NCBI RefSeq assembly: GCF_050410795.1
Contig: NZ_CP191258.1
Span: forward strand, 2,790,001 to 2,854,000
Origin: Fontivita pretiosa
GTDB lineage: Bacteria > Planctomycetota > Phycisphaerae > Tepidisphaerales > Tepidisphaeraceae
Length of the DNA stretch: 64,000 bases
Direction: 5' to 3'
A program made the position numbers and the translations under genes. Positions 32,878 to 41,056 of this stretch are shown piece after piece (position 1 is the stretch's first letter; every line of letters starts with the position of its first letter). The notes beneath the pieces are model-generated. The model was not told where the DNA came from, made no database searches, and saw only the letters and a program-made list of their open reading frames with translations.

Positions 32878-33480
32878 ATGCTGATGGACGACACGACCAG
32901 GGGGGGCGACTCGCGGGCAGCGGGTGGCGTTTTCCAGACGCTGGACCGCAGCGCCCACGGGACCAACTATACCCGCAGCGAATACGCGCGGCGGCTGCTG
33001 TGGCAGATCGTGCAGGCGACGTTGTTCCGCATTCCCCTGCCGCGCGGATGGTGGTGGCGGCGGATGCTGCTGCGGGCGTTCGGCGCCCGGATGGGTCATC
33101 GCGCGGGCGTGCATCCGTCCACACGGATTGTGCATCCCTGGCTGCTGGAAATGGGCGACTGGACGATGATCGGCCCGGGCGCCACCGTGTACAACCTGGG
33201 GCCGATCTCGATCGGGCATCACACGGTCATCAGTCAGGACTGTTACCTGTGCGCCGGGACGCACGATTACACCAGGCCGGATCTGCCGCTGCTCAAGCCG
33301 CCGATCCGTATCGGCGCCGGGGTGTGGATCGCCGCCGGTGCGTTTATTGGTCCGGGGACGACGATTGGGGACAACAGCGTGATTGGCGCCCGCGCGGTGG
33401 TGACCAGCGACATCCCGCCGGGCGTGGTGGCCGCGGGAAATCCCTGCCGGGTCATCAAGCCGCGACCGATGCCCTCGTAG
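32878..33480 (+). CDS. WcaF-like hexapeptide-repeat acetyltransferase, copy 2
   Basis: About 200 residues; ATGs at 32878 and 32884 are equally possible and neither has a clear ribosome site. Left-handed beta-helix repeats: GHRAGVHPSTRIVHPW, IGHHTVISQDCYLCAGTHDYT, IRIGAGVWIAAGAFIGPG, IGDNSVIGARAVVTS, ending VAAGNPCRVIKPRPM. It is a paralog of the protein at 31110-31712 (shared CAGTHD and GNP.R.IKPRP) but on the other strand. It probably acetylates another position or sugar of the exopolysaccharide. It precedes the FAD oxidoreductase by 37 nt. Confidence 0.9.
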   Translation: MLMDDTTRGGDSRAAGGVFQTLDRSAHGTNYTRSEYARRLLWQIVQATLFRIPLPRGWWWRRMLLRAFGARMGHRAGVHPSTRIVHPWLLEMGDWTMIGPGATVYNLGPISIGHHTVISQDCYLCAGTHDYTRPDLPLLKPPIRIGAGVWIAAGAFIGPGTTIGDNSVIGARAVVTSDIPPGVVAAGNPCRVIKPRPMPS

Positions 33481-33517
33481 CCTTCAACGTCGCCGCGTGG
33501 TAAGAATCCCTGAACGC

Positions 33518-34822
33518 ATGAGCAAGCCCAAGCAGATCATTCTGGGCGGTGGAGTGAGCGGCCTCGCCGCGGGCGTTGCAGGCGCCGGGCCGGTCTATGA
33601 AGCCACGGCCCATCCCGGCGGGATCTGCTCGTCGTACTACGTTCGTCCAGGCTCCAGCGAGCGCCTGCACCAGCCGCCAGCGGATGAAGAAGCCTACCGC
33701 TTCGAGATCGGCGGGGGGCACTGGATCTTCGGGGGCGATCCGGCGGTGCTGCGATTCATCAGGGATCTGGCGCCCGTCCAGAGCTACTCGCGTCGCTCGG
33801 GCGTGTATCTGCCGGGCGAAAGGCTCTACACGCCCTTCCCTATTCAGAATCATTTGCGTTATCTGGGCGAGGCGCGCGCCAGGCAGGCGCTGGAGGAAAT
33901 GGCGCATCCGAGCGGCGAGCAGACGACGATGCGCGACTGGCTTCGCCGCAACTTCGGGCCGACTCTGTTTGAGCTTTTCTTCGACGGCTTCAACCGTCTG
34001 TACACCGCCGGACTGTACGACCGGATCGCACCGCAGGACGCCTATAAATCCCCGGTGGACCTGAGCGCTGTGCGGCGAGGCGCCACGTCCGACGCGCCGC
34101 CGCCCGTCGGGTACAACACGCAGTATCTGTACCCCATTGAAGGGCTGGGCACGCTGGCGCGGCGCATGGCCGAACGGTGCAGCGTCCATTACGGCAAGCG
34201 CGCCGTGCAGATCGATCCGCTGGACAGGGTCGTCTATTTTGAGGATGGCAGCCAGGAGCGGTATTCACGGCTGCTGAGCACGCTGCCGCTGGACGCGATG
34301 CTGAAGCTGACCGGGCTGAGCACGCCCGAGAAGCCCGACCCGTACACGTCGGTGCTGGTCGTGAACCTGGGCGCCGTCAAGGGGGGGCAGTGTCCGCAGG
34401 ATCACTGGATCTACGTTCCGCAATCGCGATCCGGGTTTCATCGCGTCGGTTTCTACAGCAACGTCTCGCCGGCGTTTCTGCCCGCCTCGCACCGCCACCG
34501 ACAGGATCGGACCAGCATCTACGTCGAGCGCGCCTATCCCGGCGGGCAGAAGCCTTCCGATGCGGAACTCGCCGCGTATTGCCAGGCTCTGGTGCGGGAG
34601 TTGCAGGAATGGGAGTACATCGGCGAGGTTGAAGTCATTGACCCGACATGGATCGACTCGGCGTATACCTGGAGCTGGCCGGGGTCGAAATGGCGCGGCC
34701 AGGCGATGCAGGTTCTGGAGGCGCACGACATTTACCCCGTTGGCCGGTATGCGCGGTGGATTTTCCAGGGCATCGCCGATTCAATCCGCGACGGATTCGT
34801 CGTCGGCACGAGCCTGAAGTGA
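33518..34822 (+). CDS. FAD-dependent oxidoreductase (amine oxidase/UDP-galactopyranose mutase-like)
   Basis: A 434-residue flavoprotein. The N-terminus MSKPKQIILGGGVSGLAAG is a Rossmann FAD motif (GxGxxG), with the ribose-binding Glu in PVYEATAHPGG. The FAD C-terminal motif region is YPVGRYARWIFQGIADSIRDG. The body resembles the amine oxidase/protoporphyrinogen oxidase-like group that occurs in polysaccharide clusters and is distantly related to UDP-galactopyranose mutase. I infer a nucleotide-sugar or glycan modification role from context, not sequence. Start chosen at the motif; ATG 7 codons upstream is possible. Confidence 0.85.
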   Translation: MSKPKQIILGGGVSGLAAGVAGAGPVYEATAHPGGICSSYYVRPGSSERLHQPPADEEAYRFEIGGGHWIFGGDPAVLRFIRDLAPVQSYSRRSGVYLPGERLYTPFPIQNHLRYLGEARARQALEEMAHPSGEQTTMRDWLRRNFGPTLFELFFDGFNRLYTAGLYDRIAPQDAYKSPVDLSAVRRGATSDAPPPVGYNTQYLYPIEGLGTLARRMAERCSVHYGKRAVQIDPLDRVVYFEDGSQERYSRLLSTLPLDAMLKLTGLSTPEKPDPYTSVLVVNLGAVKGGQCPQDHWIYVPQSRSGFHRVGFYSNVSPAFLPASHRHRQDRTSIYVERAYPGGQKPSDAELAAYCQALVRELQEWEYIGEVEVIDPTWIDSAYTWSWPGSKWRGQAMQVLEAHDIYPVGRYARWIFQGIADSIRDGFVVGTSLK

Positions 34823-34828
34823 CTGCTC

Positions 34829-34931
34829 AACCACGGATGAGTGCGGATGAACACGAGGTTGAGATTGACAATCCGAGCTTGCAGGCTCATCTGTGCCGCC
34901 GCGCGTTTCATTCGCGTTGATCCGCGGTTCA
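34829..34931. repeat. Imperfect inverted repeat, GGATGAACAC type, copy A
   Basis: Left arm 34829-34855 and right arm 34901-34929 are imperfect complements. The right half (TTTCAT...GTTGATCCG...GGTTCA, 34906-34931) closely matches 57240-57264, 22 kb away. It fills the gap between two plus-strand genes. Confidence 0.6.
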
Positions 34932-34938
34932 AGCGTCC

Positions 34939-36072
34939 GTGAACAACAACCGTCGGCACATCCTCTTTGTCATTGTCGGGATCTCGGCCGGGACGGGGAC
35001 CTTCTGCAAGTCACTGGGTGCGGGACTGCGCAAGCTGTACGGGCATGAGCTCAAAGTTTCGCTGCTCACGTTTCGTCCGGATGCCCACAAGCCCGAAAAC
35101 GCCGGCAGCTTCGACGAGGTCCACGCGCTGGCATCAGAGGTTCACGACGACTGGCGGCGGGCGGTGGAGCTGCCGATTTCGGCGATGCGCCTGCGCCAGG
35201 CCATCGGCGGCATCCGCCCCGACCTGGTCTTCTCGATCGGAACTTTCGCGAATGTGGTCAGCTCCCTGGCGATCGATGGCGTGCCCGTGGTGCTCAGCGA
35301 TCACCTGAACATGACACATCGGCTCAGCGGCGCGCCGTTCGGATGGGTCACGCGCTGGTTCATGCGCCGAGCGTATCCGGGCCGGCTGATGGTCGTGGCG
35401 TCGCACGAACTGGCCGAGGACCTGAAGCGCAACTTCGGGGTGACGCGCGCCGTGGTGATCCCCAACGGGATCGACGCCTGGATCGTCCGCCATCGCGCCG
35501 GCGAACCGCCCCCGCCCGCGGTCGGGCGCTTTGCTTCGCGATACTTCATTTCCGTCGGTCGTCTGACCGCGCAGAAGGACATCGCCACGCTGCTGCGCGC
35601 CTTCGCGATCGCCAGGCAACACGGAATGGGCGACGATCTGGTCATCGCCGGAGACGGCGAGCAGCGGGCCATGCTCGAAAGCCTTGCCCGCGAACTTGGC
35701 ATCGCATCCGCAACCCACTTTCTCGGGCACTGCCCCAATCCCTATCCGCTCATTCGCGGCGCCCGCGGCCTGGTCCTCAGCTCGATCTGGGAAGGCTTTG
35801 CCTACGTGCCAATCGAGGCGATGGCGCTGGGCGTGCCGGTGATCGCCACCGCCTGCCCCAGCGGACCTGTCGAGATCCTGGGCAATGGCCAATACGGCAT
35901 TTTGGTCCCCCCGCGCGATCCGCAGAAGCTGGCCCAGGCCATCCTCAGCCTCTCCAGAAGCGACGAGCTGCACAGGCATCTGTCGGCCAGGGCGCTATGC
36001 CGCGCCGAGCAACTCAGCATCGAAAACATGGCCCGACAGTATCGCGACGTGTTCCTGGCGGAGATGTCCTGA
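34939..36072 (+). CDS. Glycosyltransferase family 4
   Basis: A 377-residue GT4 enzyme with a GTG start (NNNRRHILFVIVGISAGTGT). The N-terminal acceptor domain includes RPDLVFSIGTFANVVSSLA and VVLSDHLNMTHRLSG; the C-terminal domain has VIPNGIDAW, YFISVGRLTAQKDIATLL, IAGDGEQRAMLESLA and SSIWEGFAYVPIEAMALGVPVI (EX7E). This is the pattern of capsule and O-antigen transferases. It ends the plus-strand part of the cluster and is convergent with the GH57 gene. Confidence 0.92.
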   Translation: MNNNRRHILFVIVGISAGTGTFCKSLGAGLRKLYGHELKVSLLTFRPDAHKPENAGSFDEVHALASEVHDDWRRAVELPISAMRLRQAIGGIRPDLVFSIGTFANVVSSLAIDGVPVVLSDHLNMTHRLSGAPFGWVTRWFMRRAYPGRLMVVASHELAEDLKRNFGVTRAVVIPNGIDAWIVRHRAGEPPPPAVGRFASRYFISVGRLTAQKDIATLLRAFAIARQHGMGDDLVIAGDGEQRAMLESLARELGIASATHFLGHCPNPYPLIRGARGLVLSSIWEGFAYVPIEAMALGVPVIATACPSGPVEILGNGQYGILVPPRDPQKLAQAILSLSRSDELHRHLSARALCRAEQLSIENMARQYRDVFLAEMS

Positions 36073-36231
36073 GCAGGATGCACTTGCGGTGCGGATGGAT
36101 TCCGGGCACGGCCCAGTTGTGTCACGATCATCCTGCGCGTGCCGGGCGCGCGCCAACGATGCCATCAGATCCTCGTGGCTTCATCGCACCTGTCCCGGCC
36201 CGTTTAGCGCAGAAGCCGCTGCGCCATCACA

Positions 36232-37410
36232 TCATTCCCTCAGTCTCGTCTGGATGTTGTCCAGCACGTTCATGAAGTTGATGTAGCTGTCGTAGGGGCT
36301 TTCGTAGGGGCTGAAATATTTGTGCACATCCCCGTCGGCCCAGTATTTGGTGCACATGTAGTAGAAGTGGTCGGACGACTGTAGCTTTCGCCAGTCGGCC
36401 AGGAGCTGGGGATCGCCCTTTTCCTTCAATGGCCCCTCCAGCTTGTACAGCTCGTGCAGGGCGTTGGACTGCATGGCGTTGCCGAGCCAGGCGGACAGGT
36501 CGCGCTCGGTGTCGGCCCAGCTTATCATGTGCGGCACATCCAGCTCCCCTACCGGCTCGTAGCGGTCGATCACCTGGCTGGGGGTGAGGAAATCGTTGTC
36601 CGGCGAGGCCTTCATCACCTCGCCGGGCAGATGCCTCATGAAATCGAAGATTCCGGTGTCGGCCCACTGGTGCTCGCCGAACGTCTCGTAGTCCAGAAAC
36701 AGATTGCACAAAAACCCGTTGCCGTTGATCTGATTGATCCAGCGGGCGAATTTCTCGGCCGTCAGCGGCCACTGCTCCCAGGCGCGATTGCTGAAGCGGA
36801 ACGCGATGTCATCGCTGAGGCGGTAGTTCTTCAGCAGCAGCTTGATCTTCGCGGCATGCGGCGGTCGGTACACGAAGTTGGGGCTGCGATGCCCCAGGAC
36901 CTGATCGGCCCCTTCGGTGATGATCCCGTCGTAGCCCATATGAGACACGAAGTGGGCCAGGTCGTTGTTGTAGATCAGCTCGGTGTTGCGGAAGACGCGT
37001 GGTTCCTGTCCGAACAACTGCTTGATCTTGTTGCGGTGCATCTCGACCTGCTCGCGAAACTCCTCCCGCGAGTACAGAAACGCCAGCGAGTGGTAGTAGG
37101 TCTCGCTGAGAAACTCGACGCACCCGGTCTGATTGAGCTGATGAAAGGTCTCCAGCACTTCCGGCACGTGCTGCTGGAACTGCTCCAGTGCCATGCCCGT
37201 GATCGAAAACGCCACGCGGAATCGCCCTTCGTGCTGGCGAATCACCTCCAGCAGCATCCGGTTGGCCGGCAAATAGCACCTGGCGGCGACTTTCCGCAAG
37301 ATCTCGGCATTCTTGTAGTCGTCGAAATAGTGTCGGTCGGTGTCGAAAACGCTGTATCGCCGCAGCCGCAGCGGCTGGTGAACCTGAAAGTAGAAACAGA
37401 CCGAAGCCAT
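36232..37410 (-). CDS. Glycoside hydrolase family 57 (alpha-amylase-type)
   Basis: A 392-residue GH57 enzyme. The five conserved regions are visible: HQPLRLRRY (region 1), GCVEFLSETYYHS (region 2), VFRNTELIYNND with the nucleophile Glu (region 3), LDYETFGEHQWADTG with the acid/base Asp (region 4) and SWADTERDLSAWLGN (region 5). There is no signal peptide, so it acts on cytosolic alpha-glucan such as glycogen. The start MASVCFYFQVHQP is chosen by homology; the frame extends 36 codons further. It is close to the polysaccharide cluster but likely belongs to storage metabolism. Confidence 0.92.
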   Translation of the reverse strand: MASVCFYFQVHQPLRLRRYSVFDTDRHYFDDYKNAEILRKVAARCYLPANRMLLEVIRQHEGRFRVAFSITGMALEQFQQHVPEVLETFHQLNQTGCVEFLSETYYHSLAFLYSREEFREQVEMHRNKIKQLFGQEPRVFRNTELIYNNDLAHFVSHMGYDGIITEGADQVLGHRSPNFVYRPPHAAKIKLLLKNYRLSDDIAFRFSNRAWEQWPLTAEKFARWINQINGNGFLCNLFLDYETFGEHQWADTGIFDFMRHLPGEVMKASPDNDFLTPSQVIDRYEPVGELDVPHMISWADTERDLSAWLGNAMQSNALHELYKLEGPLKEKGDPQLLADWRKLQSSDHFYYMCTKYWADGDVHKYFSPYESPYDSYINFMNVLDNIQTRLRE

Positions 37411-37671
37411 GGATGGAGCCCTTCTTCCGTGAGCGCTTCCGGTGCGCCAGGTCGAGTTCCCGGCCGGGAACCGCTCCCTGGGGCGTCGTGCGGGCATTCT
37501 ATGCGCAGCGGCGGGCAATCACCAAGAGCCGCGGGCGATGCGCGGTAGATTCTTGTAGAAATCTTCGCCACGGCCGCCTAGTATGGTTTCCTGACGCCAA
37601 GTCTTCGCCCGCTCTGCGGGGCTCTGTTCACGGTACTGAGGGCATCGAATGGCGCCAAAGGAGGCGCCGAC

Positions 37672-39276
37672 ATGTCCGACTCTGCTGAACAAGTGCTTTC
37701 CCGCATGGACGCCCAACAGGCGCTGCGCGACAGCGAGGCACGCCTCAGAGCCATCTTTCAGACCGTCATCGACGGCATTGTCACCATCGACGAGAACGGC
37801 ATCATTCACAGCGTCAATCCGGCGATTCAGCGGCTTTTCGGCTACCGCGAGGACGAGATGCTCGGCCATAACGTCAGCATGCTCATGCCCTCACCTTTTG
37901 CCGAGGAGCATGACCGCTATCTTAAGAACTACCTGCACACGGGTGTGAAAAAGATCATCGGAATCGGACGGGAAGTGCTCGGGCGACGCAAGGATGGCTC
38001 GACGTTTCCTATAGACCTGGCGGTGACCGAACACCTCGAGCGGGGCAGGCGGATGTTCACCGGACTGATCCGCGATGTCAGCGAACGCAAACGCGCCGAG
38101 GCCGAACGCGATTGCCTGTTGCACAGCGAGCGTGCCGCCCGCGCCGAAGCCGAACGCGCCAGCAAGGCCAAGGACGACTTTTTGGCCGCTCTCAGCCATG
38201 AGCTGCGCACTCCCTTGACTCCGGTGATGCTTACCCTCTCGCTGCTGGAGAAAGCCCCGGACATGCCCGCGCGACTCCGCCCGGACCTGGAGGTCATCCG
38301 CCGCGGTGTCGAAACCGAAGCCAGGCTCATCGACGATCTTCTGGACCTGACTCGTGTCGTCAGTGGCAAGCTGGTGCTTCGTTTTCAGACCGCCGACGTG
38401 CACGAGTTGATCCTCGCCGCCTCGCGCACGTGTGCACAAACTGACGAGATCCACCTGGACTTTGAGTTGACCGCCGCCGAGCATTACGTGCGCGCCGACC
38501 CGGCGCGGCTCCAGCAGGTGTTCTGGAACCTGCTGAGCAACGCCCACAAGTTTACCCCCATCGGAGGAAAGATCCGGGTTTGCTCCGGGAATCCCCGGCC
38601 CGGACTGGTTCGCATCGAGGTGCGCGACAGCGGACGCGGCATCGATCCGGACGTGCTGACCAGGATTTTCAACGCCTTCGAGCAGGGCGATCCGGCGGTG
38701 GCGCGGCAATTCGGCGGGCTGGGACTGGGACTGGCGATCGCGCGAGCAATCGTCGATGCCCACGGCGGGCAGATCGCCGCACACAGCGCCGGCAAGGGAC
38801 ACGGCGCGACGTTCACGGTGGAGCTGGCCACCGCGCCAGCGCCGGTCCCGGCGCGCCGTGCGGCGGCCGACAGCGACGCGCCCCGCCCGGAATCCGCACC
38901 ATTCACGCCCGTCACCCAGCCGCTGCGAATCCTGCTGATCGAGGATCACGAGTCAACATGCAAGGTCGTCGCGCTGGCCCTGCGACACTCAGGATACGAA
39001 GTCCACACCGCCCGCGGCGCACGCGAGGCGATGGACCTGGTCGGACGCATCCACTTCGACCTGATGATCAGCGACCTGGGCCTGCCCGACGGCAGCGGCT
39101 ATGACGTGATGGAACACGTGGCCAGGCATTACGGCCTGAAGGGCATTGCCCTCAGCGGCTATGGAATGAGCGACGACATTCGCCGCAGCATCGAGGCCGG
39201 CTTCAGCCAGCATCTGACCAAACCCGTGGATCTACAGTCCCTGATTGCCGCGGTTGATCAGGTCGTGGCGGGCTGA
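37672..39276 (+). CDS. FixL-like PAS histidine kinase with C-terminal receiver (hybrid)
   Basis: A 534-residue soluble hybrid kinase with AAAGGAGG as ribosome site. Residues 21-135 form a PAS domain of FixL type: EEHDRYL has H80 and IIGIGREVLGRRKDGS has R100, the same 20-residue spacing as proximal heme His200 and distal Arg220 of Bradyrhizobium FixL. Then a coil (140-168), HisKA with phospho-acceptor H176 (LSHELRTPL), an ATPase domain (N290 region LLSNAHKF; DSGRGI; FGGLGLGL) and a receiver (418-532) with acceptor D468 (LMISDLGLPDGSG). I infer an oxygen- or redox-sensing kinase. No partner response regulator with a DNA-binding domain is adjacent. Confidence 0.93.
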   Translation: MSDSAEQVLSRMDAQQALRDSEARLRAIFQTVIDGIVTIDENGIIHSVNPAIQRLFGYREDEMLGHNVSMLMPSPFAEEHDRYLKNYLHTGVKKIIGIGREVLGRRKDGSTFPIDLAVTEHLERGRRMFTGLIRDVSERKRAEAERDCLLHSERAARAEAERASKAKDDFLAALSHELRTPLTPVMLTLSLLEKAPDMPARLRPDLEVIRRGVETEARLIDDLLDLTRVVSGKLVLRFQTADVHELILAASRTCAQTDEIHLDFELTAAEHYVRADPARLQQVFWNLLSNAHKFTPIGGKIRVCSGNPRPGLVRIEVRDSGRGIDPDVLTRIFNAFEQGDPAVARQFGGLGLGLAIARAIVDAHGGQIAAHSAGKGHGATFTVELATAPAPVPARRAAADSDAPRPESAPFTPVTQPLRILLIEDHESTCKVVALALRHSGYEVHTARGAREAMDLVGRIHFDLMISDLGLPDGSGYDVMEHVARHYGLKGIALSGYGMSDDIRRSIEAGFSQHLTKPVDLQSLIAAVDQVVAG

Positions 39277-39330
39277 GCAGCACGATCGCGGGCGTGGACG
39301 GCCGGGCAGTTCACGGTTACATACTGGGGC

Positions 39331-39966
39331 ATGTCCCTGAAGCTGAACAAAGACACCCGACTGCTGTTCATCGGCGACAGCATCACCGACTGCGGGCGAA
39401 GCAGCGATGCCGAGAAGCTGGGTCACGGCTACGTGCGGATCATCCGCGACTGGCTGCTGGCTCGCGAACCGGGCACCTGCCCGCAGATCATCAATGTCGG
39501 CATCAGCGGCAACAAGATTACGGATCTGGTGAAGCGCTGGCAGCGCGACGTGATCAGCCAGCAACCGGATATCGTCTCGATCAAGATCGGCATCAATGAC
39601 GTGTGGCACGGGCTGAAGCCCGATCGCCAGGGCTGCCCGATCGACCAGTTCATCGCGGGGTATCGCGACATTCTCGGCCGGCTCAGGCAATCGCTGCCGC
39701 AGTGCCGGCTGGTGTTGTGCGAGCCGAGCATCATCGATCCCCCGCAGCCAGCGCACGCCAACGAGCTTCTACAGCCTTATGTGCGCGCGGTGCATGAGCT
39801 GGCGCGGGAATTTGCCGCCGACGCCGTCGTGAAACTGCATCAGGCGTTCGTCACCGCGCGCAACGTGCGGCCGGAGGTGGCATGGACCACCGACGGCGTG
39901 CATCCCACCGCAACGGGGCATACGCTGATTGCACGGACGTGGCTGGCGGCGACGGGGCTGCTGTGA
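39331..39966 (+). CDS. SGNH/GDSL-family hydrolase
   Basis: A 211-residue esterase-fold protein. Blocks: LLFIGDSITDCGR (nucleophile Ser in GDSI), GISGNKI (oxyanion Gly), IKIGINDVWHG (Asn) and WTTDGVHPTATGH with the Asp/His of the triad. No signal peptide, so a cytosolic lipase/esterase or carbohydrate deacetylase of the type common near glycan genes. It follows the hybrid kinase by 54 nt. Substrate unknown; family is firm. Confidence 0.92.
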   Translation: MSLKLNKDTRLLFIGDSITDCGRSSDAEKLGHGYVRIIRDWLLAREPGTCPQIINVGISGNKITDLVKRWQRDVISQQPDIVSIKIGINDVWHGLKPDRQGCPIDQFIAGYRDILGRLRQSLPQCRLVLCEPSIIDPPQPAHANELLQPYVRAVHELAREFAADAVVKLHQAFVTARNVRPEVAWTTDGVHPTATGHTLIARTWLAATGLL

Positions 39967-39986
39967 GAGCGCGGCAACGTTCGTGT

Positions 39987-40005
39987 CACGGGCGTCCCGC
40001 CCGTG
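39987..40005. repeat. GGA-triloop hairpin, family member 3
   Basis: CACGGGCG, loop TCC, CGCCCGTG: the same 8-bp stem design read from the other strand. It lies between the convergent SGNH hydrolase and TraB-like genes, with a degenerate second copy 15-35 nt further on. Confidence 0.75.
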
Positions 40006-40072
40006 CGTTGGCCGCTCGCACGCACGGGACGACCGTGGCGCAGCCGGGCGTGCCCCGCCGCGCACACCTGCC

Positions 40073-40996
40073 CTATTCGGTCATGTCCCAGGCCGTGCTC
40101 CACTTCGGCTCGCCGACCTGTTTGAATCCCATCTCCGACGTGAGGATCTTCTCCATGCCCTTCAGGTGCGCCGCGCCGTAGAAGATGCCGAGCCTGCGAT
40201 CTCCCTGCGCGATCCGCTGCTTCAGCACCCGCATCGCCGCCCTGTTCCGCTCGTCCACGATCACCGTGCCATTGGGCCCGCCCAGGCCAGCCAGCATCTG
40301 GTCCATCTGGCTGAAGGATCTGGCCAACACGAGCTTGAGCTGCCGCGAGCGGTCGGGACTCTGAAGTGCCTCGATGATCGCCACCAGGTCCGGCTCGGCG
40401 GCCGCCGCCTGCTCGCCCCGGCTCAGCTCGCGCAGCATCTGCTGGAGCATCAGCGTCAGCATCGACTCGCCACGATCCGCCTGCATCCGCTGAAACGTCT
40501 CGGTGTCCAGATCAGCATGCACGAAGTTGGGCGCGGTGTAATCGATCTGTTCGAGCTGGAACGACAGGTCCAGTGCCGTTTTCATGAACTGCTGAAGCAT
40601 CGTGACCCACCCCATCGATCGCTGCTGTCCCGCCGCAGGACGATACCGCTTGCTCGGGCGCGTCGCAGGGTCCATGTCCCGTGGCTTGATCATCTCATAC
40701 AGCAGGGCATCGTACTTGGCGAAGCTCTTGTCCAGGTCGCGATAGAAGGCGACGTCGGCGACATGGACGGCGGCGATGAGGTCCACCGTCACGCCGTCGG
40801 CGTTCTGGTAGCTCACCACCGACGCCTCCAGCCGTCCGCCGCCGCGATCGTCCGGCACAAAACGCAGGAACTTGGAGTCTGCCGAGCCATCGCCCGGGCG
40901 CGTCGCCTGCGCCGCGGCCACGCTGCCATTCCAAATGGCGATCCACCAGGCCAGGATCAGCACAGGCCCACCGACGCGTGCGATGCGGGATTTCAT
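40073..40996 (-). CDS. Exported TraB/GumN-like protein
   Basis: A 307-residue protein with an N-terminal signal or anchor (KSRIARVGGPVLILAWWIAIWNGSVAAA); GGAAAGGTG upstream supports the start. The TraB/PrgY-like signature is LIAAVHVADVAFYRDLDK near the front and IFYGAAHLKGMEKIL near the end (paired GxxH-type motifs, here AVH and GAAH); GTVIVDERNRAAM fits the conserved ERN..M block. Family members include pheromone shutdown proteins and putative metalloproteases of the Tiki type; activity here is unproven. Exported location is inferred from the leader. Confidence 0.8.
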   Translation of the reverse strand: MKSRIARVGGPVLILAWWIAIWNGSVAAAQATRPGDGSADSKFLRFVPDDRGGGRLEASVVSYQNADGVTVDLIAAVHVADVAFYRDLDKSFAKYDALLYEMIKPRDMDPATRPSKRYRPAAGQQRSMGWVTMLQQFMKTALDLSFQLEQIDYTAPNFVHADLDTETFQRMQADRGESMLTLMLQQMLRELSRGEQAAAAEPDLVAIIEALQSPDRSRQLKLVLARSFSQMDQMLAGLGGPNGTVIVDERNRAAMRVLKQRIAQGDRRLGIFYGAAHLKGMEKILTSEMGFKQVGEPKWSTAWDMTE

Positions 40997-41056
40997 GGCG
41001 ATGCACCTTTCCGGCGATGAAGACGCCACCCGTGTACGACTTGCTCGAATTATTGA

